64,000 nt of DNA from FEN-680 sp036845225 (GCA_036845225.1 DAIUEJ010000001.1:130863-194862), one strand, 5' to 3'. Positions 6,731 to 17,181 are shown, counted from the first letter of the stretch. Translations and numbers: made by a program. Notes: generated from the sequence alone by a model not told the origin.

Positions 6731-9283
6731 TTGAAGAAGCAGCTTTCCGCCGAAGACCTGACGATGATGCTCCAGTGGATCGTCACGGTGGTGCTGACCC
6801 CTTTTGTGCTCCTCCCGCTCTTCCCCAGGCAGAACGTCGGCTTCACGGTCCGGCTGCTGATCGTGATCGGCGCCTACGTGGGCAGCGGGGTCATGATCCT
6901 CATCTACCTGCGGGCCCGGAAGGTCTCTCACAGCGCGGCGGCCGTGGTCGTCAACATCACCGCTTTCCTGGACGTAGTGCTGGTGTTCGTGGCCCTGCTG
7001 GTATGGCCGAAGTACATCCCCGACCTCTTCTGGATATTCCCGATCCTGGTCATCGTCATCGCGAACCGATTCGGGTACAAGGAGTCGATCGCCGCGGCGG
7101 TCGGTCTCTCGACCCTTTACGCCATCACTATCGTCGCGAGGCTCAACGCCGGGATCCCGACCAGGACCGTCATCGGAGATACGCTGATCCGCGTGGTGTT
7201 CCTGTTGCTGATCGCCCTCGCGACCGCGTTCATCAGCCAGAGGGAGCGCCGCGAGCGCCGCGACGCCAGGATCCTCTCAGACCTGGCTGCGTCGATGGGC
7301 GCGACGCTGGACGTGGACGAGCTGATGGACACCGTGGTCAAGGGCATCAGCGAGGCCGCGGCTCTCGGGCGCTGCAGCGCTTTCATGGTGAGCATCGACG
7401 GGCAGTGGGCGCTGCCCCAGAGCACCACCGAGGAGAACCCCGAGCTTCGAGAGCGTTTCTTCAAGCGCCGGATCGACCTGAGGGCGACGAACGCGGCGTC
7501 CAGGGCCATCGAGACCCGGGAGGCGCTCGTCATCAACGACCCCTCCAACGAGCCGCTGCTCGACAAGGGGTGGATAAAGGACTTCGAGTTGAGCGCCCTG
7601 CTGATCCTGCCCTTCGTGGTAAGGGACGAGGCCAAGGGTGTCATCTTCGTGGAGAGGCGCGGCGGCCTCAAGAAGAACTACTTCCTCGACCGCGAGGTCA
7701 ACATATGCAACACGATCCTGGCGCAGGCCTCCGCGGGGCTGGAGAACGCCATGCGCTACGCGGAAGAGCAGAGAAAGCGGAGCGAATCCGACATCCGCTA
7801 CCGCACCAGCCGCGAGCTCGCTTCGACACTTGACATGGAACGCGTGCTCGAGAACGCCTGCAAGCTCGCCATACGGTCCATGGGTTGCGCCGGCAGCACC
7901 GCTTTCATCCTCGAGGACAACCGCGGGTTGCTCGTGCCCATGCTGTCGGTCGGCACCGGCGGGACATGCAGGACAGCCTTCCCCGCACAGGCGGCAATCA
8001 GCTCCTCGCGGTTCGAGGACATGTACAGCCTCGCCGGGCGCCCACCTGCCCTGGCGATCGAGAACCCTTCGGACAACGAGGCCCTGCCGGCTTTCCTGCG
8101 CGCTGAGGGCTCACTGCTCATCGCGCCCTTCTTCACCCGAGGCGGGCTGTCCGGCCTGCTCTGCTGCACAGACCCCGAGGAGAAGCGGTACGGCGTGGGG
8201 CAGGTCTCGCAGCTCGCGGCGGTCGCGGGCGAGACCGCGCTGGCGGTGATGAACGCCAGGCTGCACGAGAGGATCAAGGCGGACGCGGCCCAGATGGCGA
8301 GCCTGGTGCAGCTGGCCAACGCGATCGGGTCCACGGCCGAGCTCGGAACCATAATGATGCTCGCCCTCGAGACGGTAAGGCACCTCTTCGACTGCAGCTC
8401 CGGCCTGATCTACCGGCTCGACGAAGCGGGAGGATGCCTCAGGTACGTGGAGTCCTTCGGCTACCCGGACGACATCCTCGAGCGGGTGGCCTCGCCCCCG
8501 TACCCCCGCATCGACGAATGCTGGACGGTCGCCGAGGGCAGGCTCATAGGGATCGACGACCTCTCCGAGACAAAGGTGGCCTGCAGGACCCTGGAGCGCA
8601 TCGGCCACGGCTCCACGATGTGCGTGGGGATGCAGGCGGAGGGCAAGACCCTGGGCGTGCTGCACATCAGGAGCGAGAGCCCCAACGCTTTCGGGGAGCA
8701 GGACCAGCAACTGGCGATGGCGATCGCGGACCAGGTCGGCCTCGCCCTCCAGCGCGCTCTGCTCTTCGAGGAGATCAACCGCCTCGCGGCGACCGACCCC
8801 CTGACCGGCGTCTTCAACGTCAGGCGGCTGGAGGCGGTCCTGCAGGAGGAAGTGACCAGGGCCAAACGATACGGGAGGTCCATCTCGTTCCTCATGGTGG
8901 ACGTCGACAACCTCAAGTCCTACAACGACACCCTGGGCCACCAGCAGGGTGACATAGCCCTCTCACAGATCGCCTCCATCATCGACAGCTGCACCAGGGA
9001 GGTCGACAAGGTCTTCCGCTACGGCGGCGACGAGTTCTGCGTCCTGCTCCCGGAGACGGAGTCGGATGAGGCCGTTCTGGTCGGCGAGAAGGTGCGCAAA
9101 GGCATCTCGGACTTTCATTTCGCCGGGGAGGAGAAGGTCGGGCCGGGCACTCTCACCATCAGCGTGGGGGTGGCTTCCTTCCCGCGGGACGCCCGCGACG
9201 AGTCCACTCTGATCGGCAAGGCCGACACAGCCCTGTACGCGGCCAAACAGCTCGGCAGGAACTCGGTGGCTGCCTCCGGCTAG
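6731..9283 (+). CDS. Membrane diguanylate cyclase with multiple GAF domains
   Basis: The 850-residue protein has about six membrane helices in its first 170 residues, then at least three GAF-like sensory domains, then a C-terminal GGDEF domain that makes c-di-GMP. The active-site motif RYGGDEFCVLLPE is intact. An RxxD product-inhibition site (REVD) stands exactly five residues before GGDEF, so the enzyme should be active and feedback-inhibited. I prefer TTG 6731 (MKKQLSAED), which has GAGGG upstream. An in-frame TTG at 6680 would add 17 residues without a ribosome site. The ligands of the GAF domains are unknown. Confidence 0.88.
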   Translation: MKKQLSAEDLTMMLQWIVTVVLTPFVLLPLFPRQNVGFTVRLLIVIGAYVGSGVMILIYLRARKVSHSAAAVVVNITAFLDVVLVFVALLVWPKYIPDLFWIFPILVIVIANRFGYKESIAAAVGLSTLYAITIVARLNAGIPTRTVIGDTLIRVVFLLLIALATAFISQRERRERRDARILSDLAASMGATLDVDELMDTVVKGISEAAALGRCSAFMVSIDGQWALPQSTTEENPELRERFFKRRIDLRATNAASRAIETREALVINDPSNEPLLDKGWIKDFELSALLILPFVVRDEAKGVIFVERRGGLKKNYFLDREVNICNTILAQASAGLENAMRYAEEQRKRSESDIRYRTSRELASTLDMERVLENACKLAIRSMGCAGSTAFILEDNRGLLVPMLSVGTGGTCRTAFPAQAAISSSRFEDMYSLAGRPPALAIENPSDNEALPAFLRAEGSLLIAPFFTRGGLSGLLCCTDPEEKRYGVGQVSQLAAVAGETALAVMNARLHERIKADAAQMASLVQLANAIGSTAELGTIMMLALETVRHLFDCSSGLIYRLDEAGGCLRYVESFGYPDDILERVASPPYPRIDECWTVAEGRLIGIDDLSETKVACRTLERIGHGSTMCVGMQAEGKTLGVLHIRSESPNAFGEQDQQLAMAIADQVGLALQRALLFEEINRLAATDPLTGVFNVRRLEAVLQEEVTRAKRYGRSISFLMVDVDNLKSYNDTLGHQQGDIALSQIASIIDSCTREVDKVFRYGGDEFCVLLPETESDEAVLVGEKVRKGISDFHFAGEEKVGPGTLTISVGVASFPRDARDESTLIGKADTALYAAKQLGRNSVAASG

Positions 9284-9373
9284 CGTCCCCGCGCGCCGGC
9301 GTATCGAGGGCGCCTCCGCCCCTGGAGCACCGATTCCCCGGCCGCTGGCGGGGCGCCGCGGCATTCCCGACAT

Positions 9374-9399
9374 CTGCCCGAAAAAGGGCAGGGTTTTTT
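9374..9399 (+). terminator. Intrinsic terminator after the cyclase gene
   Basis: CTGCCC, loop GAAAAA, GGGCAG, then GG and six T residues (9394-9399). It separates the cyclase gene from the greA promoter that starts 3 bp later. Confidence 0.8.
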
Positions 9400-9401
9400 C
9401 C

Positions 9402-9430
9402 TTGCAAAGCAAATATCCCATGCGTATAAT
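9402..9430 (+). promoter_or_regulatory. Sigma-70-type promoter of greA
   Basis: TTGCAA (9402-9407), a 17-bp spacer, TATAAT (9425-9430). Transcription would start near 9437, leaving a leader of about 67 nt before the GTG at 9504. Confidence 0.75.
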
Positions 9431-9503
9431 ACAGCCCAATGTTTCGGCAATCCGGACACTTGCGCTCGTTGACGGGCGTGGTTTCTTTTTTGGGGTGAAG
9501 AAG

Positions 9504-9998
9504 GTGGAGATAATCGAAACCGAATCGAAAGACGAGGTCGTCCTCACCGAAGCCGGCCGCAAGAAACTCAACGACGAGCTTGACGATCTCAAGAACGTCA
9601 AGCGGCGGGAGGTGGCCGAGCGGCTGAAGAACGCCATAAGCTACGGCGACCTGATGGAGAACTCCGAGTACGATGACGCCAAGAACGAGCAGGCGCGGGT
9701 CGAGCACCGCATCGACCAGATAGAGACGATGCTGTCCAAGGCCAGAGTGATCGACCGCCGGCACGTGAAGACCAAGGAAGTGGATATCGGCTCCCTGGTG
9801 GAGATAAAGCAGGTCGGCTCCGGCAAGAAGCAGCAATACCGCATCGTCGGGCCGGCGGAGGCGAACCCCGAGAACCACATGGTCTCTTTTCAGAGCCCTG
9901 TGGGACGCGCCCTGATGGGGCTGAAAGTCGGAGACGTCGCGTTGGTAACAGCGCCGGCCGGTCAGGTCAAGTACCGGGTCACCGCCATCAAGAAGTAG
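9504..9998 (+). CDS. greA: Transcription elongation factor GreA
   Basis: GreA rescues backtracked RNA polymerase by stimulating transcript cleavage. The product has 164 residues: an N-terminal coiled coil (VLTEAGRKKLNDELDDLKN) carrying the acidic tip motif GDLMENSEYDDAK, and the C-terminal FKBP-like domain ending SPVGRALMGLKVGDVALV. I place the start at GTG 9504 because GGGGTGA ends 5 nt upstream. Longer reading to 9402 would run through the promoter. The REP-type hairpin after the stop is its likely terminator. Confidence 0.95.
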   Translation: MEIIETESKDEVVLTEAGRKKLNDELDDLKNVKRREVAERLKNAISYGDLMENSEYDDAKNEQARVEHRIDQIETMLSKARVIDRRHVKTKEVDIGSLVEIKQVGSGKKQQYRIVGPAEANPENHMVSFQSPVGRALMGLKVGDVALVTAPAGQVKYRVTAIKK

Positions 9999-10006
9999 AG
10001 CGAAAA

Positions 10007-10040
10007 CCGGGGGTCAGGCACTTTTCACCCCGTTTTTTTT
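10007..10040 (+). terminator. REP-type hairpin terminator after greA
   Basis: The segment contains GGGGTCAGGCAC, the core shared with the REP arms around the RAYT. CGGGGGT can pair with ACCCCG (one bulge), followed directly by eight T residues (10033-10040). It begins 9 bp after the greA stop. Confidence 0.7.
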
Positions 10041-10163
10041 CACCCCCGATCCCTGTCGTCGCGTGCAGCCAATCCCTTTCAGCCACCAGGACGATGGAGC
10101 GCCCCCGTTTGTGATATTCTTCAGCAATCATCCAGACCGCCCTACTAGTCAAGGAAGCAAGCG

Positions 10164-11714
10164 GTGCCCGAAGAAAGAGACACGGAAGAGAATGCCGCCA
10201 GCCCCGAAGAGGAGAGCGAGCTCATTCGCGTGAGGCGCGCGAAGCTGGAGAAGATCTTCTCCTCGGGCGGCGAGCCGTATAAGTCTTCCTACGCCAGGCC
10301 GGGAGAGATTGCGCAGGCCGCTGACATAGCCGGCAAGTATCAGGGCCTCGAGCCCGGAGCGGCCTCCGGGGACGATGCCGCGGTCGCCGGGCGCCTCGTC
10401 GGGCGGCGGGAGCACGGCAAGGCCACCTTCGCGGACCTCCAGGACTCGACGGGCAAGATACAGCTCCTGCTCAGGCAGGACGTTGTGGGGGAGCAGCCGT
10501 TCTCGCAGTTCAGCGACCTAGACGTCGGCGACTGGGTCGGGGCCGCCGGTGAGGTCGTGCGCTCGAGGCGCGGCGAGCTGTCAATCGCGGTGCAGTCCTA
10601 CGAGCTGCTTTCGAAGTCTCTGCGGCCGCTTCCGGAGAAGTGGCACGGCCTCAAGGACCGCGAGCAGAGGTATCGCCAGCGGTACCTCGACCTGCTCATG
10701 AACGAAGAGGCTCGGCGGGTGCTCGAGGCCCGCGCGCGAATGATCAAAGAGATCCGGTGTTTCTTCGATGAGCGAGGCTTCATCGAGGTCGAGACGCCGA
10801 TGCTGCAACCGATTGCCGGCGGCGCGACCGCGCGTCCATTCGTCACCTACCACAACGCACTGGGGATGGACCTCTACCTGCGGATAGCCCCCGAGCTCTA
10901 CCTCAAGCGCCTGCTGATAGGCGGCTACGACAAGGTCTACGAGATGAACAGGAACTTCCGCAACGAGGGGGTCAGCCCGCGCCACAACCCCGAGTTCACC
11001 ATGCTCGAGGCGTACCAGGCGTTCGTCGACTACCACTACCTGATGGAGTTCCTCCGGGAGCTCATCACGCGCGCCATAGTAGTGGTGAGAGGCTCGGAGG
11101 AGTTCGAGTTCGCCGGCCACCAGATATCGCTCGCGTCGCCCTGGAAGAAGGTCTCGGTGGTGGGTTCCCTCAAAGAGTACGCCGGGCTCGACCTCGCGAT
11201 CACCACCGACATGGCAAAGCTCAAGACGCTTGCCTCCGAGCGCGAGATCGAGGTGCCCGCGTCCGCCGGGCCGGGCTGGATAATCCACGAGCTGTACGAG
11301 AAGCTGGTCGAACCGCAGCTGATCCAGCCTACGTTCGTCACTGACTACCCCGAGGAAGTCTCTCCGCTGGCGCGGAGGAACCCGGACGCGCCGGGCTTCA
11401 CCGAGCGGTTCGAGATACTGATGGCCGGCCAGGAGATAGCCAACGCCTTTTCCGAGCTGATAGACCCGGTCGACCAGCGGGCCCGCTTCGAGGCGCAGGC
11501 CCGCAAGAGGGCGGCCGGCGACGAGGAAGCGCAACCGCCGGACGAGGATTTCCTGACAGCCCTCGAATACGGCATGCCGCCGGCCGGAGGCATCGGCGTC
11601 GGCATCGACAGGCTCACCATGATCGCCACCGGCTGCCAGAACATCCGGGACGTCATCATCTTTCCCCACCTGCGACCCCAGCAGGGTAGGTCATCACAGA
11701 CTCGCGTCGAATAG
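10164..11714 (+). CDS. lysS: Lysyl-tRNA synthetase, class II
   Basis: LysS charges tRNA-Lys. The 516-residue product has an N-terminal OB-fold anticodon-binding domain (about 65-170) and a class II catalytic core. Motif 2 region NRNFRNEGVSPRHNPEFTMLEAY-like residues lie near 262-285, and motif 3 GIGVGIDRLTM near 475. The start is GTG after GGAAG. It precedes mcsA by about 115 bp, the arrangement known from several Firmicutes-like stress loci. No binding site for a repressor such as CtsR was recognised between them. Confidence 0.95.
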   Translation: MPEERDTEENAASPEEESELIRVRRAKLEKIFSSGGEPYKSSYARPGEIAQAADIAGKYQGLEPGAASGDDAAVAGRLVGRREHGKATFADLQDSTGKIQLLLRQDVVGEQPFSQFSDLDVGDWVGAAGEVVRSRRGELSIAVQSYELLSKSLRPLPEKWHGLKDREQRYRQRYLDLLMNEEARRVLEARARMIKEIRCFFDERGFIEVETPMLQPIAGGATARPFVTYHNALGMDLYLRIAPELYLKRLLIGGYDKVYEMNRNFRNEGVSPRHNPEFTMLEAYQAFVDYHYLMEFLRELITRAIVVVRGSEEFEFAGHQISLASPWKKVSVVGSLKEYAGLDLAITTDMAKLKTLASEREIEVPASAGPGWIIHELYEKLVEPQLIQPTFVTDYPEEVSPLARRNPDAPGFTERFEILMAGQEIANAFSELIDPVDQRARFEAQARKRAAGDEEAQPPDEDFLTALEYGMPPAGGIGVGIDRLTMIATGCQNIRDVIIFPHLRPQQGRSSQTRVE

Positions 11715-11829
11715 ATTCACAAGAGTCGCGAGAGGCCGGCTCACGGCGTTATTGAGGGATATCATCACGATTCTCGTACCAGCGTTATAGTATTTGATGA
11801 GGATTGCTGCCGCGGGCAGTGGGGGTGCA

Positions 11830-12372
11830 ATGAACATCTTCTGCGATGAATGCAAGAAGAATATCGCAACAGTATTCCTGACCAAGATCTCGGGCAACGA
11901 GGTCTCGAAGGTGCAGCTCTGCGAGGACTGCGCGAACAGGATGGAGGAGACCACAGAGGCCGCCAACCTGCTTGCGTTCCTGCCGCAGATCCTTTCAGGG
12001 CTCCAGAGCGCCGAGCAGGAGCACCTGGTGGAGGACGTGCTCTCGGCGGAGCTCATCACGTGCGGGTTGTGCGGGACGTCGTTCAACGACTTCCAGAAGA
12101 TGGGGTTCCTGGGCTGCGAGGGTTGCTACGAGGCGTTCGGCGAATCGCTCGAGGGCGTGCTGTTCGATTTCCAGGAGGCGACCGAGCATATCGGGAAGAT
12201 ACCCGGGAAGGCGTCGGAGAGCGCCCGCCTCCGCAAGCGGCTGGTGGAGCTTGAGAGGCACTTGGAACGTCAAATTGCAGAAGAAGAGTACGAGGCCGCC
12301 GCGGCGGTCAGAGACCAGATAAAAGAAGTAGAGGGCAAGCTCGAGTTGGAGGCGGAACGTGGCAAAGAGTAA
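11830..12372 (+). CDS. mcsA: McsA, activator of protein-arginine kinase
   Basis: McsA activates and tethers the arginine kinase McsB. The 180-residue protein carries four CxxC pairs (Cys5/8, 31/34, 77/80, 95/98) for zinc, and a C-terminal UVR motif (about 135-170) that contacts partner proteins. The start is ATG 11830 (MNIFCDECKKN) after a GGGGGTG ribosome site; an upstream in-frame ATG at 11794 lacks one. It overlaps mcsB by 14 bp, implying translational coupling and fixed stoichiometry. Confidence 0.92.
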   Translation: MNIFCDECKKNIATVFLTKISGNEVSKVQLCEDCANRMEETTEAANLLAFLPQILSGLQSAEQEHLVEDVLSAELITCGLCGTSFNDFQKMGFLGCEGCYEAFGESLEGVLFDFQEATEHIGKIPGKASESARLRKRLVELERHLERQIAEEEYEAAAAVRDQIKEVEGKLELEAERGKE

Positions 12373-13408
12373 GGCGCCCCGCACCGGGGCGTACTGGTTG
12401 GGACAGCAGGGGCCCGGATATCCCCTGGTGCTGTCCTGCCGCGCCCGCATCGCCCGAAACCTTGAGGGCCTGCCTTTCCCGATCTCGGCGGGCGAAGAGG
12501 ACCTGGAGAGGTCGCGGGGCATGGTGCTCGAGGCCGTGTCGCGCCGTGTCGCAGAGGACAGGGACTGGGAGGTGCGCTTCGCGGAGGAGCTCAGCAGGAA
12601 CGAGCTCGAGATGATGGCTGAAGAGCACGTCACGAGCGCCTCGTTCGCCGATCGCGTCGGCGGCCGGGCGGTCGCCATCGGCCCGGCCGACGGCCGGAGC
12701 GTTATGGTGAACGAAGAAGACCATGTCCGCATCCAGGCGATACTGCCGGGAGCGCAGTTCATGAAAGTCTGGAAGGCGGCCGATGACATCGACAGCAGGA
12801 TCGAGACCGAGGTCCAGTACTGCTTCGACCAGAAGGTCGGGTACTTGACCTCGTGTCCCAGCAACGTCGGCACCGGCCTGCGGGTGTCCGCGATGCTGCA
12901 CCTGCCGGCGCTGGTGATAACGGGGGAGATAGGGAAGACGATCTCCGCGCTGGGCCAGGCGGGCATCTACGTCCGCGGGCTGTACGGCGAAGGGTCCGGA
13001 GTCGCGGGGAACCTTTTCCAGATCTCCAACCGGCAGACACTCGGGCGAACCGAGGAGTTCATAATATCGAACATGGACATGATAGTACGGCAAGTGGTAG
13101 ACAATGAGAGGACAGCCAGGAAGATGATGCTCAGGGAGGACCCGCTCGACCTGACCGACAGGGTCTACCGGGGGCTGGGCGTAGTGGAGCGCTGCAGGCG
13201 GGTGGGCTACTACGAGGCGCTTGAGCTTATCTCACTGGTGAAGCTCGGGGTGGACACGGAAGTGCTCCCCGTGAGCGAGTTCAATATCCTGGAGGTCGGC
13301 GTCGGCGTCGGGCCGTACCACCTGCGGGAGCTCCTCGGCGGAGAGGCCGGCGAGGAGGAAGTGGACAGGGAGAGGTCGGTCCACCTGAGGCGAACGCTCG
13401 ACCTGTAG
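12359..13408 (+). CDS. mcsB: Protein-arginine kinase McsB
   Basis: McsB uses ATP to phosphorylate arginines on misfolded or regulatory proteins, marking them for ClpC-ClpP degradation. The 349-residue product shows the guanidino-kinase fold: LSCRARIARNLEGLPFP near the start, and CPSNVGTGLR with the catalytic Cys at residue 166, matching the known Cys in Bacillus McsB. It starts at GTG inside the end of mcsA and precedes clpC by 66 bp, completing the mcsA-mcsB-clpC unit. The fourth classical member, the repressor CtsR, is absent. Confidence 0.94.
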   Translation: MAKSKAPRTGAYWLGQQGPGYPLVLSCRARIARNLEGLPFPISAGEEDLERSRGMVLEAVSRRVAEDRDWEVRFAEELSRNELEMMAEEHVTSASFADRVGGRAVAIGPADGRSVMVNEEDHVRIQAILPGAQFMKVWKAADDIDSRIETEVQYCFDQKVGYLTSCPSNVGTGLRVSAMLHLPALVITGEIGKTISALGQAGIYVRGLYGEGSGVAGNLFQISNRQTLGRTEEFIISNMDMIVRQVVDNERTARKMMLREDPLDLTDRVYRGLGVVERCRRVGYYEALELISLVKLGVDTEVLPVSEFNILEVGVGVGPYHLRELLGGEAGEEEVDRERSVHLRRTLDL

Positions 13409-13474
13409 GTGGGGCCGGGCCGTGTGTGAACTGTTGGCAGTATGCCTTAGAATATAGACAGGGAGGAATTACAA

Positions 13475-15940
13475 TTGTTCCAGAGGTTTTCAGACAGTGC
13501 GAGACGGGTTGTAGTCCTGGCCCAGGAAGAGGCCAGGAAGCTCAACCACAATTACATAGGGACTGAGCACTTGCTCCTGGGCCTTATCCAGGAAGGCGAA
13601 GGCGTCGCCGCGAAAGCCCTGGAGACTTTCCAGGTCAACCTCGAGGCCGTCCGGAGCCAGGTCGTAGAGGTCATCGGCAGGGGCTCGAGCCCGCCGAGCG
13701 GCCATATCCCGTTCACGCCCCGTGCCAAGAAGGTGCTCGAGCTGTCCCTGCGCGAGGCGCTGCAGCTCGGCCACAACTACATCGGCACAGAGCACATACT
13801 GCTCGGCCTCATCCGCGAGGGTGAGGGCGTCGCGGCCAAGGTGCTCGTCAAGCTGGGCGTCGACCTCGAGCGCCTGCGCAACCAGGTGCTCAAGAGCCTG
13901 ACCGGCTCTTCCGCGGCCGGCGAGCTCACCGCGGGCGAGGGAGCGGCGGGTACCCTCATGCTCGACCAGTTCGGCCGAAACCTCACCGATCTCGCTGCCC
14001 AGAACAAGCTGGACCCGGTGATAGGCCGCGAGAAAGAGATCGAGCGAGTGATGCAGGTGCTCTCACGCCGCACCAAGAACAACCCGGTGCTGGTCGGCGA
14101 GCCCGGCGTCGGCAAGACCGCTATCGTGGAAGGCCTGGCGCAGTGCATCACCTCCAACGAGGTGCCCGAGATGCTACGCGGCAAACAACTCTACACGCTG
14201 GACCTGGGCGCCCTGGTTGCCGGCTCGCGCTATCGCGGCGACTTCGAGGAGCGTCTCAAGAAGGTCATCAAGGAGATCCGCGGGCGCGGCGACATCATCC
14301 TGTTCATCGACGAGCTGCACAACCTCGTTGGTGCGGGAGCCGCCGAAGGAGCCATCGATGCGGCCAGCATCCTCAAGCCGGCGCTGGCGCGCGGCGAGCT
14401 GCAGACCATCGGCGCGACCACTATGGCCGAGTACCGCAAGCACCTCGAGCGCGACGCGGCCCTCGAGCGCAGGTTCCAGCCCATAACGGTCGAAGAGCCG
14501 ACGGTCGAGCACACCATAGACATACTGCGGGGCCTGCGTGACCGCTACGAGGCGCACCACAAGCTCCAGATAACCGACGGAGCGATGATCGCCGCCGCGA
14601 GGATGGCGCACCGCTACATATCCGACAGGTTCCTGCCGGACAAGGCGATCGACCTCGTGGACGAGGCGGCGAGCCGGCTGCGGATGCGCGCGATGACCGC
14701 TCCACCGGACATCCGCGAGCAGGAGGACATCCTGACCCAGCTCCGCAAGGAAAAGCAGGTCGCGATCGCCACCCAGGACTTCGAGAAAGCCGCCCAGATC
14801 CGCGACCAGGAGCAGGCGACCATCCTCGATATCGCGGAGAGCGAGAAAGACTGGAAGGCGCCTCACCAGACACACAAGCTGCAGGTGACCGCCGATGACA
14901 TAACGGAGATACTGTCCTCGTGGACGGGCATCCCGGTCTATCAGTTGACTGAGGAAGAGAGCGAGAAGCTTCTGCGCATGGAGGAGGAGCTCCACAAGCG
15001 CGTCATCAGTCAGGAGGAGGCGGTGGTGGCGATAGCGCAGGCCATCAGGCGCACGCGCGCCGGTCTCAAGGACCCGCGGCGCCCCGGCGGCTCGTTCATA
15101 TTCCTGGGCCCCTCGGGCGTAGGCAAGACCGAGCTCGCGCGCACCCTGGCCGAGTTCCTGTTCGGCGACGAGGACTCCCTGCTCCAGATCGACATGTCCG
15201 AGTACATGGAGAAGCACAGCGTGAGCCGTCTGGTGGGTTCACCACCGGGCTACGTCGGTCATGAGGAAGGCGGCCAGCTCACCGAGGCAGTGCGCAGGCG
15301 CCCGTTCTCGGTGGTGCTCCTCGACGAGATCGAGAAGGCGCACTACGACGTGTTTAACGTGCTCCTGCAGATCCTCGAGGACGGCAGGCTGACCGACTCC
15401 CAGGGACACCAGGTCGACTTCCGCAACACGATCATCATCATGACGTCGAACCTCGGGACCGCCGAGATCCACAACGCCTCCCCGCTGGGCTTCCAGTCCG
15501 CCCGGGAGGGCGGCTCGATGGCGTACGGCGACATGAAGGAGAAGGTCGAGGCCGAGCTGAAGCGCACCTTCAGGCCGGAGCTCCTCAACCGCATCGACGA
15601 CGTCATCGTCTTCAAAGAGCTGAGCCACGACGAGGTCAAGGAGATCGCCGAGCTCATGCTGAACAGGGTCCGCGAGCAGCTGGCCGAGCAGGACATCAGG
15701 CTCGAGGTCAGCGACGCCGCCAAGGAGGTACTGGTCAAGGAAGGGTTCGACCCGTCCATGGGCGCGAGGCCTCTGCGCCGCGCGATCACCAGGCTCATCG
15801 AGAACCCGGTGTCCGAGGCGATACTGCGGGGCACCTTCACCGGTGGCCACCTGATCTCGGTGGACGTCAAGGAAGACCGCCTCGACTTCGAGGTCAGAGA
15901 GGACACGGATACGGTGGCGCCGGTGGGCGCCAGCAACTGA
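13475..15940 (+). CDS. clpC: ATP-dependent Clp protease ATPase subunit ClpC
   Basis: ClpC is the AAA+ unfoldase that feeds substrates, including arginine-phosphorylated proteins, to ClpP. The 821-residue protein has two Clp-N repeats (to about residue 145), the first ATPase (Walker A GEPGVGKT, 209-216; Walker [14 protein letters not shown]), a UVR-containing middle region (about 425-455), the second ATPase (GPSGVGKT, about 546-553) and a C-terminal D2 domain. The start is TTG after GGAGG. A strong terminator follows. The UVR motifs of ClpC and McsA are the known contact points of this system. Confidence 0.97.
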   Translation: MFQRFSDSARRVVVLAQEEARKLNHNYIGTEHLLLGLIQEGEGVAAKALETFQVNLEAVRSQVVEVIGRGSSPPSGHIPFTPRAKKVLELSLREALQLGHNYIGTEHILLGLIREGEGVAAKVLVKLGVDLERLRNQVLKSLTGSSAAGELTAGEGAAGTLMLDQFGRNLTDLAAQNKLDPVIGREKEIERVMQVLSRRTKNNPVLVGEPGVGKTAIVEGLAQCITSNEVPEMLRGKQLYTLDLGALVAGSRYRGDFEERLKKVIKEIRGRGDIILFIDELHNLVGAGAAEGAIDAASILKPALARGELQTIGATTMAEYRKHLERDAALERRFQPITVEEPTVEHTIDILRGLRDRYEAHHKLQITDGAMIAAARMAHRYISDRFLPDKAIDLVDEAASRLRMRAMTAPPDIREQEDILTQLRKEKQVAIATQDFEKAAQIRDQEQATILDIAESEKDWKAPHQTHKLQVTADDITEILSSWTGIPVYQLTEEESEKLLRMEEELHKRVISQEEAVVAIAQAIRRTRAGLKDPRRPGGSFIFLGPSGVGKTELARTLAEFLFGDEDSLLQIDMSEYMEKHSVSRLVGSPPGYVGHEEGGQLTEAVRRRPFSVVLLDEIEKAHYDVFNVLLQILEDGRLTDSQGHQVDFRNTIIIMTSNLGTAEIHNASPLGFQSAREGGSMAYGDMKEKVEAELKRTFRPELLNRIDDVIVFKELSHDEVKEIAELMLNRVREQLAEQDIRLEVSDAAKEVLVKEGFDPSMGARPLRRAITRLIENPVSEAILRGTFTGGHLISVDVKEDRLDFEVREDTDTVAPVGASN

Positions 15941-15960
15941 AGATAACCAAAAGCGATACG

Positions 15961-15998
15961 GCCGGGCTTCTGATATCATTGTCGAAGCCCGGCTTTTT
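15961..15998 (+). terminator. Intrinsic terminator after clpC
   Basis: GCCGGGCTT pairs perfectly with AAGCCCGGC across a 15-nt loop and is followed by five T residues. It ends the mcsA-mcsB-clpC transcript before disA. Confidence 0.85.
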
Positions 15999-16092
15999 CT
16001 TTGGCGGGTTTTTCACCCAGATGACGAATATATTTTAGGGGCACCCCTTCCGGGTGCTCGCTGGTGCCGGCGGATGGAACGGGGGAGCGCGA

Positions 16093-17181
16093 GTGGGGCC
16101 GGATACCCTCAAACAAAAACAGGAGATGCTGATCGCCGTGCTCGAGAAGGTGGCGCCGGGCACCGAGCTGAGGGAGGCGATAGACCGCATCCTGCAGGTG
16201 GGCTCGGGGGCCCTTATCGTCATCGGCAGCATCGCCGAGCTCCGGCACATCATGTCCGGCGGCTTCGGGATCAACATCGAGTTCAGCGCCCCCAGGCTCT
16301 TCGAACTCGCGAAGATGGACGGGGCCGTTGTGCTGAGCAGGGACCTCAAGACGATCCACTCTTCGAACGTGCACTTGGTGCCCGAGGCCTCCATACCGAC
16401 CCACGAGGCGGGCATGCGGCACCGCACAGCGGAGCGTGTGGCCCGCGGCCACAAGAGCGCGTTCGTCATAGCGATCTCCGAGAAGATGAACACCGTGTCC
16501 ATCTACGTTGACGAGGAACACTTCACCCTCGAGGCCATCCCGCTCGTCCTCGCGAAGGCCGACCAGGCCCTCCAGACCCTGAGCCGCTACCGGGCCAGGC
16601 TGGACAAAGAATACATCCACCTGAACACTCTCGAGATAGAGGACATGGTCACCCTTCGCGACGTGATAAAGGTGATGCAGCGCAACGAGATGGTCGTTCG
16701 CATCGCCGACGAGGTCAGGTTCCAGGTGAGCGAGCTGGGCAAAGACGGCAGGCTGGTCAGCCTCCAGTTGAACGAGCTGATGGTGGGGGTCGACAAGCTC
16801 CAGCGGCTCCTCATCAAAGACTACCTGGTGCAGCGGGACGCCAGGGACGCCGACTCGATACGCCGGGACCTCGGAAACCTCAACGGCGACGAGCTCATGG
16901 AAGACAACACCGTCGCGCGGGTGCTCGGCTACCGCAGCTCGACCGAGCTCACCAACAAGCTGGTGCGCCCGAGAGGATACAGGATACTCTCGATGATCCC
17001 ACGGGTCCCCTCCAGCGTGGTGGACAAGGTGGTCGCCAGGTTCGACAACCTCAAGAACGTGATGCGTGCCTCCCCGGCCCTGCTCGACGAGGTGGACGGC
17101 GTCGGAGAGCGCCGGGCGTTAGCCATCAAGGAAGGCCTCGAGAGGATCTCCGAGACCATCATCATGGAGGGCTACCTGTAG
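16093..17181 (+). CDS. disA: DNA-integrity-scanning diadenylate cyclase DisA
   Basis: DisA makes c-di-AMP from two ATP and slows when it meets branched DNA. From GTG 16093 (GGGGGAG upstream) it has 362 residues, close to Bacillus DisA. The DAC domain carries DGA (76-78) and RHR (about 108-110, in GMRHRTAER). A helical spine and C-terminal helix-hairpin-helix DNA-binding domain follow (VDGVGERRALAIKEGLERI). The longer reading from 16054 lacks a ribosome site. Its position after clpC matches Firmicutes gene order, except that radA is missing between them. Confidence 0.95.
   Translation: MGPDTLKQKQEMLIAVLEKVAPGTELREAIDRILQVGSGALIVIGSIAELRHIMSGGFGINIEFSAPRLFELAKMDGAVVLSRDLKTIHSSNVHLVPEASIPTHEAGMRHRTAERVARGHKSAFVIAISEKMNTVSIYVDEEHFTLEAIPLVLAKADQALQTLSRYRARLDKEYIHLNTLEIEDMVTLRDVIKVMQRNEMVVRIADEVRFQVSELGKDGRLVSLQLNELMVGVDKLQRLLIKDYLVQRDARDADSIRRDLGNLNGDELMEDNTVARVLGYRSSTELTNKLVRPRGYRILSMIPRVPSSVVDKVVARFDNLKNVMRASPALLDEVDGVGERRALAIKEGLERISETIIMEGYL

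Noticed and set aside
9402..9503. Longer GreA N-terminus
   Set aside because: The region holds the promoter and leader; a good ribosome site places the start at 9504.
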